A stretch of DNA of 37,063 nt from contig QHZR01000052.1 of NCBI GenBank assembly GCA_003224755.1, positions 1 to 37,063 on the forward strand, written 5' to 3'. Below, in pieces: positions 31,675-37,063 of the stretch (position 1 is the stretch's first letter; each line of letters starts with the position of its first letter). This DNA comes from Acidobacteriota bacterium. GTDB lineage: Bacteria; Acidobacteriota; Terriglobia; Terriglobales; Acidobacteriaceae. The position numbers and the translations under genes were made by a program. Below the pieces are notes generated by a model. The model had not been told where the DNA came from. It was given only the letters and a program-made list of their open reading frames with translations, and searched no databases.

Positions 31675-34491
31675 CTAACTGACAGCGGACTGTTGGCTGA
31701 TCAGGACGCGACTTCCGCTCCCAGCGAAATAATTCGCCAACGCCTGCCCGGTGTACGACTTTTTGTTGCGTGCCACCTGCTCCGGCGTTCCCTGCGCGAC
31801 CAGCCGTCCGCCCTCTTCGCCGCCCTCGGGACCAAGGTCGATAATCCAATCGGCGTTCCTGATCACATCAAGATTGTGTTCAATGACGATGATCGTGTTA
31901 CCCAGATCTGTGAGCCGGTGCAACACGTCGAGCAGTTTCCGTACATCGTCAAAGTGCAAGCCCGTTGTCGGCTCGTCGAGCAAATATAACGTGCGTCCCG
32001 TCTGCCGCTTGCTCAACTCCCGTGCCAGCTTGATGCGTTGGGCTTCGCCTCCGGAAAGTGTCACTGCAGATTGCCCAAGGTGTACGTATCCCAAGCCGAC
32101 ATCAACCAACGTTTGTAGCTTCTGCTTCACCTGCGGAATGTTCTCAAGGATTGGCAGGGCTTCCGAGACCGGGCTCTCCAGCAAGTCTGCAATTGAGTAG
32201 CCCTTGTACTTCACCGACAGCGTTTCCTGGTTGTACCGCCGGCCACCACAGATCTCGCAGACCACGTACACATCGGGCAGAAAATTCATTTCAATCCGCC
32301 GCTGCCCTTCTCCCTGGCACGCTTCGCACCTTCCCCCTGCCACGTTGAACGAAAAGCGTCCGGGTTTGTACCCACGCTCACGCGACTCCGGCAGCATGGC
32401 ATAGAGATCGCGGATGTGGGTAAACACCCCGGTATAAGTTGCGGGATTTGATCGCGGTGTGCGTCCGATGGGTGACTGATCAATCCGGATGACTTTATCT
32501 ATGCTCTCAATCCCGGAAATCGCCTTATGTTCACCGGCCGGCTCACGTGAGCGGTAGAGTGACTTCGCCAGCGCGCGATACAAAATATCGTTCACCAGCG
32601 TGGATTTCCCCGATCCCGAAACTCCGGTCACCACATTGAGCAGGGCGAGCGGGAAAGCCACATCCACACTCTTCAAATTGTTCTCGCGTGCGCCGAGAAC
32701 TGTGATTGCATTCCCGTTTACGCGACGCCGCAGCGAAGGCATTTCAATCCGTGTTCGCCCTGAAAGGTATGCTCCGGTCAGCGAACGCGGTACATCCGTG
32801 ATTTTCTCCGGTGTTCCATACGCGACCACCTCGCCGCCGTGACGCCCCGCGCCGGGGCCGAGGTCGATCACATAGTCTGCGCGGCGGATGGTCTCTTCAT
32901 CGTGCTCGACCACCAACACGGTATTGCCCAGATCGCGCAGTTCTTCGAGCGCATTCAGCAGTCGCCCATTGTCACGATGATGCAATCCGATCGATGGTTC
33001 ATCCAGCACATACAGCACGCCGCGCAATTTCGATCCGATCTGTGTGGCTAGGCGGATCCGTTGTCCTTCCCCACCGGATAATGTCGCCGCCGAACGGTCG
33101 AGCGATATGTACCCCAAACCGACGGCATTCAAAAATTGCAGCCGCTCGACGATCTCGTGCATGATGCGCCCTGCGATCTGCAACTCACGCCCGGCCAACT
33201 TGATGCTCCTGGCTTTTTCCACAGCACGCGAAACCGGCATGGCGGTGAAGCCCGCAATGGACATGCCTTCCACGCGAACGGCCAGGCTTTCCGGTCTAAG
33301 TCGTTTGCCGTGACATGCCGGACATTCGGTGGCAGACATATGCTCCATCAGCCAGTCGCGATACCCTTCAGATGAAGATTCATCCAGCGCGTTCTTCAGG
33401 TATCCAAAAATACCGAGAAAGCCAGTTTTGCCGCGTCCTTCAGGTTCCCCGTAGAAAAACAGATTCTGAATTCGCTCCGGCAATTTCTCAAACGGGGTGC
33501 TGAGATCAATTCCAAATGCGGCCGCGACGATGTTTATCTGATGAATCAAATTCTGCGAAGCTGATCCCGGACCCAATGCGCCATCCAGCAGCGGTTTCGA
33601 CCAGTCATTGATGATCTTGGCCGGATCAAAGTCGTAAGTGCTGCCGAGCCCGTGGCATTCCGGACACGCGCCGTAAGCGCTGTTGAACGAAAACGAGCGC
33701 GGTTCGAGTTTGGGTACGTCAATGCCGCAATCCGGACACGCCAGCCGCTCAGAGTAAAGTTGCTCTTCCCCGCCTACAATCGCCACCTGGACTAATCCGC
33801 CTGCAAGTTTCATCGCCAGACCAACTGACATTTCTAGTCGCTGCTCAATTCCAGGCTTCACCAGTAACCGGTCCACGACCACTTCGATCGTGTGATTCTT
33901 GCGTTTGTCCAGATTGATCTCGTCCTCGAGATTGACCAATTCTCCATCCACACGCGCACGGGTGAAGCCGTGTTGTAGCAACTTCTCCATTTCTTTCTTG
34001 AATTCGCCTTTGCGTCCGCGAACAATCGGCGCCAGCACCATCACCCGGTCTTCCGGCGTAAGCGCCATAACCCTCTGGACGATCTGGGCGGCACTTTGTC
34101 GGGAAATTTCTCGCCCGCACTTTGGACAATGCGGCGTGCCGATAGATGCAAACAGCAGTCGCAGATAGTCGTAGATTTCGGTGATCGTTCCCACGGTGGA
34201 TCGCGGGCTTCGGCTCGTCGTCTTCTGCTCGATAGAAATTGACGGACTTAGGCCATCAATTGCGTCTACGTCTGGCCGCTCCATCTGGTCCAGAAACTGC
34301 CGCGCATATGCCGACAGCGTCTCTACATAGCGGCGCTGGCCCTCAGCGTAAATCGTGTCGAATGCTAGAGATGACTTACCAGAGCCGCTCAACCCTGTGA
34401 TTACCGTGAGCGTATTTCGCGGGATCTCCACATTGATATTTTTGAGATTGTGTTGCCGCGCGCCCCGTACCGAAATTTCCCTGATGGCCAT
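31675..34491 (-). CDS. uvrA: Excinuclease ABC subunit A
   Basis: A full-length, 938-residue UvrA, the damage-recognition ATPase of nucleotide excision repair. The first Walker [16 protein letters not shown] is at 31-45 and the second GVSGSGKST at about 625. Signature helices are [15 protein letters not shown] and [20 protein letters not shown]. Zinc-binding cysteines appear in HCPKCG, CPDCG with CPECHG, and [11 protein letters not shown] with CEICGG. Start ATG 34491 fits the family ([20 protein letters not shown]). The last residues (LISQQSAVS) and stop lie in a heptamer-like stretch. Upstream is a promoter-like pair with a 24-bp palindrome at the predicted start, suggesting damage-inducible (LexA-type) control. 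The toxin-antitoxin operon follows on the same strand from its own promoter. Confidence 0.97.
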   Translation of the reverse strand: MAIREISVRGARQHNLKNINVEIPRNTLTVITGLSGSGKSSLAFDTIYAEGQRRYVETLSAYARQFLDQMERPDVDAIDGLSPSISIEQKTTSRSPRSTVGTITEIYDYLRLLFASIGTPHCPKCGREISRQSAAQIVQRVMALTPEDRVMVLAPIVRGRKGEFKKEMEKLLQHGFTRARVDGELVNLEDEINLDKRKNHTIEVVVDRLLVKPGIEQRLEMSVGLAMKLAGGLVQVAIVGGEEQLYSERLACPDCGIDVPKLEPRSFSFNSAYGACPECHGLGSTYDFDPAKIINDWSKPLLDGALGPGSASQNLIHQINIVAAAFGIDLSTPFEKLPERIQNLFFYGEPEGRGKTGFLGIFGYLKNALDESSSEGYRDWLMEHMSATECPACHGKRLRPESLAVRVEGMSIAGFTAMPVSRAVEKARSIKLAGRELQIAGRIMHEIVERLQFLNAVGLGYISLDRSAATLSGGEGQRIRLATQIGSKLRGVLYVLDEPSIGLHHRDNGRLLNALEELRDLGNTVLVVEHDEETIRRADYVIDLGPGAGRHGGEVVAYGTPEKITDVPRSLTGAYLSGRTRIEMPSLRRRVNGNAITVLGARENNLKSVDVAFPLALLNVVTGVSGSGKSTLVNDILYRALAKSLYRSREPAGEHKAISGIESIDKVIRIDQSPIGRTPRSNPATYTGVFTHIRDLYAMLPESRERGYKPGRFSFNVAGGRCEACQGEGQRRIEMNFLPDVYVVCEICGGRRYNQETLSVKYKGYSIADLLESPVSEALPILENIPQVKQKLQTLVDVGLGYVHLGQSAVTLSGGEAQRIKLARELSKRQTGRTLYLLDEPTTGLHFDDVRKLLDVLHRLTDLGNTIIVIEHNLDVIRNADWIIDLGPEGGEEGGRLVAQGTPEQVARNKKSYTGQALANYFAGSGSRVLISQQSAVS
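31678..31705. repeat. Weak heptamer-like repeat at the uvrA 3' end
   Basis: ACTGACA, GCGGACT, GTTGGCT and GATCAGG are in 7-nt steps but match each other only loosely. The position, inside the last codons of uvrA, and the GTTGGCT word resemble the other heptamer loci. The call is weak. Confidence 0.35.
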
Positions 34492-34547
34492 TGTTCGACT
34501 GGAAGATGCACCTTCGTAATGTGGACGGGTCCCCTAGAGATGTTGGA

Positions 34548-34571
34548 GAGTGGAAGTGCGCACTTCTACTC
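34548..34571. promoter_or_regulatory. 24-bp palindromic operator candidate in the uvrA promoter
   Basis: The half-site GAGTGGAAGTGC (34548-34559) is followed immediately by its complement (34560-34571) with one G-T mismatch. On the minus strand it begins four bases after the -10 candidate, covering the expected transcription start, and ends 56 bases before the uvrA ATG. The position is ideal for a repressor such as LexA, but the sequence matches neither the E. coli (CTGT-N8-ACAG) nor the Gram-positive (GAAC-N4-GTTC) box. Confidence 0.6.
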
Positions 34572-34575
34572 ACGT

Positions 34576-34605
34576 ATCTTATTTGTTAACAGCAGCAAGC
34601 GTCAA
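34576..34605 (-). promoter_or_regulatory. uvrA: Putative uvrA promoter
   Basis: On the minus strand TTGACG (34600-34605), an 18-bp spacer and TAAGAT (34576-34581) precede the palindrome. The -35 is the same hexamer as in the toxin-antitoxin promoter. The -10 is moderate (4 of 6). Confidence 0.5.
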
Positions 34606-34707
34606 CGCGGGTAGAGTGAAAGCGCACCCGGCACTTTCGATAGAAAAGTCGAAATCCGGAGTCAATCCGTTGGTAAAAGCTGCTGGCAACGGGAAAGTGG
34701 GCCGAAC

Positions 34708-34887
34708 TTGGGGAGTCTGTTAGCTGCTTTCGTACTGACGTTTACGGTTGCGGGATCGTTTGTTCTTGGAATTGCAGTAGCCTACACCGGGGTCCTTGCT
34801 TTGCTTCACGCCTTTGCCCACAGCTCACGCAAACCTGCTCCGGCCTTGGTCTTAGTTCATAGCCAGATTCAATCCAGCGGCGACTGA
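34708..34887 (+). CDS. Small hypothetical membrane protein (59 aa)
   Basis: A 59-residue plus-strand frame from TTG 34708 to TGA 34887. It reads GSLLAAFVLTFTVAGSFVLG, then IAVAYTGVLALLHAFAHSSR, then KPAPALVLVHSQIQSSGD. One or two transmembrane helices are followed by a short basic, proline-containing tail. I recall similar tiny membrane proteins ending in HAFA and SQ-SGD in Acidobacteriota, but cannot verify this. The start is uncertain: a GTGGG stretch lies eight bases upstream, and no ATG is available. It is the only gene candidate in the 575-base gap between uvrA and the STN-like gene, and its stop lies three bases from a heptamer repeat. Confidence 0.45.
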   Translation: MGSLLAAFVLTFTVAGSFVLGIAVAYTGVLALLHAFAHSSRKPAPALVLVHSQIQSSGD

Positions 34888-34889
34888 AA

Positions 34890-35067
34890 CAGCTCTCAGC
34901 TATCAGGCGTCAGCTCTCAGGAATATCAAATTACTCGCCTGTCGCGTCTTAGCCATACGCAAGTAGAACCCTGCATTCCAATCAAGCGCAAATTTGCCGC
35001 CTTCAAGGAAAGACATTAGCGCGTTGAGAGGTGATAGCTGAAGGCTGAGAGCCGACAGCTGAAAGCT
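34890..35067. repeat. Paired inverted heptamer repeat (CAGCTCT / AGCTGAA)
   Basis: The left arm (34890-34921) reads CAGCTCT, CAGCTAT, CAGGCGT, CAGCTCT, CAGG. The right arm (35036-35067) reads AGCTGAA, GGCTGAG, AGCCGAC, AGCTGAA, AGCT, in inverse orientation. The 114-bp middle has no gene. The right arm reaches the stop codon of the STN-like gene. Confidence 0.85.
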
Positions 35068-35858
35068 TACTGTGGTGGCTGCCCCGGCCCGCCTGGTGGC
35101 GGCCCATTTTGCTGTTCTTGTTGTTGCTGCTGTTGTTGTTGCAGCTCTCGTAAGAGTTGTTCCGGAGTCTTTACAACAGGTCCGTTCGCTCCCGGCTGGG
35201 GTGGCTCCTGTTCCTGTTGCTGTTGCTGCTCTTCTTCTGATGGTTGCACATCCTGAGAGGTGTCAGGATTGTTTTCCTCTGCGGGTTGTTCGTTCTCAAC
35301 TTCGGGCACGGCCTGCAGATTGGGATTCTGCTGGAAGTTGGGGGCTGAAGGTTGTGTTTGCGGCTGGGGCTGAGACGGTTGTGGCCCGCTTGCCCGAGCC
35401 ATGAGAAGAACCTTTTTCAGCGCCCCCGGGTCGGCAGGCGAGCCGAGCAATACGTAATCGAAATGCGATCCGTTCAGCAGTTGCGTCATAACGTCCCGTG
35501 GGGCCCCGGGCCCAAATCTTCCGACTACGCGCTCGCTGGAACTTGCGGGCATTTCGACGGATGCGCCCGTCTTCTGCTTCACGGCATTCAGCACGTCTCC
35601 CATGGTTGAGTTCCGCGCCACAATCACCAGTTGACCTCCCTGGTAATTGACTTCCGGAGGAGACGACGGTCCCTGCTCCGGCGTTGGCGGAGGAGCCTGC
35701 GGTGCGGTTGGCATCGCGTCTACCAGTTTCTCGGTTGTGAGCTCAGCCTTAGCTTGCTTCTTATGGGAATGATGCGCCTTCTTCTGCGGTACTTGCGCTA
35801 TAAGCGCAGGTCCCAAAGATATGGGCAACAGTAGAAGGAAAGTGTAAAGACGGCGCAT
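35067..35858 (-). CDS. Secreted STN-like domain protein with polyglutamine tail
   Basis: A 263-residue protein with a signal peptide (MRRLYTFLLLLPISLGPALI, cleavage near AQ). A short basic His/Lys region and a Pro-rich linker follow. Next comes a domain (VNYQGGQLVIVARNSTMGDV, LNAVKQKTGASVEM, about 70-150) resembling the secretin/TonB short N-terminal (STN) fold, then a Pro/Gln/Glu-rich tail with a run of eight glutamines near residues 240-250. It probably acts in the periplasm; a role with a secretin or outer-membrane transducer is a guess. ATG 35858 is chosen: the frame opens further up, but the extra 41 residues come from the CCACTGG repeat and lack a signal peptide at the right place. It follows the VWA gene on the same strand. 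Confidence 0.75.
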   Translation of the reverse strand: MRRLYTFLLLLPISLGPALIAQVPQKKAHHSHKKQAKAELTTEKLVDAMPTAPQAPPPTPEQGPSSPPEVNYQGGQLVIVARNSTMGDVLNAVKQKTGASVEMPASSSERVVGRFGPGAPRDVMTQLLNGSHFDYVLLGSPADPGALKKVLLMARASGPQPSQPQPQTQPSAPNFQQNPNLQAVPEVENEQPAEENNPDTSQDVQPSEEEQQQQQEQEPPQPGANGPVVKTPEQLLRELQQQQQQQQEQQNGPPPGGPGQPPQ

Positions 35859-35934
35859 GTTTATGATATTCGCAGTCGGCCGCTCTCTGTATTCGAGAAC
35901 GCGGAAACTGAATACTCTTGCGTAAATTTTCCAG

Positions 35935-35961
35935 CCACTGGTAGCAACCACTGGCCACTGG
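35935..35961. repeat. CCACTGG heptamer repeat upstream of the STN-like gene
   Basis: CCACTGG occurs at 35935-35941, 35948-35954 and 35955-35961, the last two directly in tandem. It lies in the gap between the VWA gene and the STN-like gene and artificially extends the latter's frame at the N-terminus. Confidence 0.65.
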
Positions 35962-35996
35962 TTCTGATGCGATTCTAGCACTGGGAGAGGTCAGAA

Positions 35997-36965
35997 TTAC
36001 TGTTGCGGGGCGAAATATCCCTTGCGTGCCCTTACCTGCAGGTCCTTTTTGAGAGCAGTAATTTCAATGGCGCGGTACCGGCCGTCAGGATCAAAATCCG
36101 CCGGGTGATACGAGACGACATATTGGCTACGCAGCTCATCTTCAATGGCTGAAAACGAGTTTTTGATGTCCTTCATCTTGTATGGGAAAAAAGCGCGACC
36201 GCCCGTTGCGTCAGCCAGCTGTTGGAGGACTTTGTCTCCGCGCAGAATCAGCCCGCTGTCATCCGTGGAAATCGCATAGATGAGTACCTGGGCGCGTTGC
36301 GCCATCTCAATCGCCTGCTGCCTTGAGACTTCACTCTGGTTGTCTTCACCATCGCTCACGATAACGAGAGCACGCCGCATTGGCCGGTCCGAGTCATCCT
36401 TCAACAATCGTTCCTTGCATGCCGCGTAAATGGCCTGATAGAGGGCAGTGCCTCCGCCATCCTGCAAATTCTGTACACCGGCCGCTAGCAGGCTCACATT
36501 GTCTGTGAAATCCTGAACCACCTTATTACGCGCGCTGAACCCCATGACAAACGCATGATCGTAATGAGGACGAATCGTATGTTGCAAAAATCCGACGGCA
36601 GCGTCCTGCTCAAATTGAAAGCGCCCTCGCACCGAACCGCTGGTGTCAATCAACAGTCCCATTTGCAGCGGAAGATCGGTTTGCTGGGAAAAATTCACAA
36701 TCTGTTGCGGCGGCTTGTGATCATCCAGGAAGCTGAAGTCATTCTGGCTCAGATCACGCACGAACTTGCCGTGCTTGTCCATCGCGATGAACAGAACGTT
36801 AACTTCATTGACGCGTTTGCGGATGGTGATTACAGAATTTGTATCAACGACGGCAGAGGCGATTGCGGGAGCGCTCGACGCTACATAGGCATTCTGCGCC
36901 GCTGCAGGGGCGTTTGCCAGCGGCACCGCCATAGCGACACAAATAATCAGTCCTATGTACTTCAT
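35997..36965 (-). CDS. Secreted VWA-domain protein (VWFA-related family of Acidobacteriota)
   Basis: A protein of about 322 residues with a signal peptide (MKYIGLIICVAMAVPLANAP, cleavage near AQNA). A beta-rich region VNEVNVLFIAMDKHGKFVRD follows, with the LSQNDFSFLDDHKPPQQIV stretch typical of the VWFA-related family. The von Willebrand A domain has the metal-ion site LLIDTSGSVRG (near residue 105), a GGTALYQAI threonine and IVSDGEDNQS aspartate. The C-terminal LRSQYVVSYHP and VRARKGYFAPQ are also family-typical. The group is abundant in Acidobacteriota; the function is unknown, presumably extracytoplasmic protein interaction. ATG 36965 is preferred over GTG 36989 because it begins the signal peptide directly and has GGATGG upstream. 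It may share a transcript with the STN-like gene. Confidence 0.88.
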   Translation of the reverse strand: MKYIGLIICVAMAVPLANAPAAAQNAYVASSAPAIASAVVDTNSVITIRKRVNEVNVLFIAMDKHGKFVRDLSQNDFSFLDDHKPPQQIVNFSQQTDLPLQMGLLIDTSGSVRGRFQFEQDAAVGFLQHTIRPHYDHAFVMGFSARNKVVQDFTDNVSLLAAGVQNLQDGGGTALYQAIYAACKERLLKDDSDRPMRRALVIVSDGEDNQSEVSRQQAIEMAQRAQVLIYAISTDDSGLILRGDKVLQQLADATGGRAFFPYKMKDIKNSFSAIEDELRSQYVVSYHPADFDPDGRYRAIEITALKKDLQVRARKGYFAPQQ

Positions 36966-37063
36966 TCCCAAACCATCCAAAAATTGCACAAATAGCCACG
37001 GCTAGCAGCTACATCCACCCTTTAGATGCACGTGCTATGCCGAAGACGCCCACATCCCTAACT
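36966..37063. other. Right edge, no gene seen
   Basis: The last 98 bases hold the upstream region of the VWA gene. I see no further open frame, hairpin or repeat that can be supported. Confidence 0.5.

Noticed and set aside
35096-35160. Triplet-rich tract as a CRISPR-like or structural repeat
   Set aside because: It is a Gln-codon run inside a coding frame with no spacers or palindromic repeats.

Overview
This window is a bacterial chromosome segment of moderately high GC. The gene content points to the phylum Acidobacteriota (class Terriglobia-like). The hints are a VWFA-related secreted protein, a fused transaldolase/phosphoglucose isomerase, a remnant of the short acidobacterial pilin-like type, and abundant small hairpin and heptamer repeats between genes. 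This placement comes from remembered family traits, not from a search. No rRNA, tRNA, CRISPR array, insertion sequence or prophage was recognised.

Left part, minus strand (1-9905): a gene running off the left edge (probable GNAT acetyltransferase), an ArnT/PMT-like membrane glycosyltransferase, then the translation/transcription cluster rimP-nusA-infB-DUF503-rbfA-nrnA read right to left. The DUF503-rbfA interval (3390-4470) is disrupted. It holds a frameshifted pilin-like remnant on the plus strand, a second copy of the last 32 nt of the DUF503 gene, and an inverted-repeat element. Next comes a CHASE4-HAMP-GGDEF diguanylate cyclase (minus), guaB (plus), a one-TM unknown protein, a methyltransferase, and a two-gene sugar cassette (NeuC-like epimerase and DegT-type aminotransferase).

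Middle part, plus strand (17552-26997): a carbon-metabolism operon tkt, tal-pgi, gnd, zwf, glk, pgl. Together these would phosphorylate glucose, oxidise it through the oxidative pentose phosphate branch and recycle the pentoses. The gnd gene carries an in-frame deletion that removes the conserved DGGN loop, so the oxidative branch may be impaired. A tandem operator-like pair lies between this operon and the divergent neuC-like gene.

Right part, mostly minus strand (27010-36965): a membrane GGDEF protein, mtnA, a small membrane protein, pyrE, a frameshifted CPBP protease, a MazEF-type toxin-antitoxin pair with an excellent, almost leaderless promoter, uvrA with a near-perfect 24-bp palindrome at its predicted transcription start, a 59-codon small membrane ORF on the plus strand, an STN-like protein with a polyglutamine tail, and a VWA protein.

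The strongest cross-cutting signal is a family of intergenic repeats with a strict 7-nt period. At least eight loci each use their own heptamer, often as two inverted arms that can fold into a long hairpin. They abut gene starts and stops, and in several cases encode the apparent N- or C-terminal residues of neighbouring proteins. This affects start-codon choice for the DUF503 gene, mtnA and the STN-like gene. REP-like hairpin clusters occur as well.
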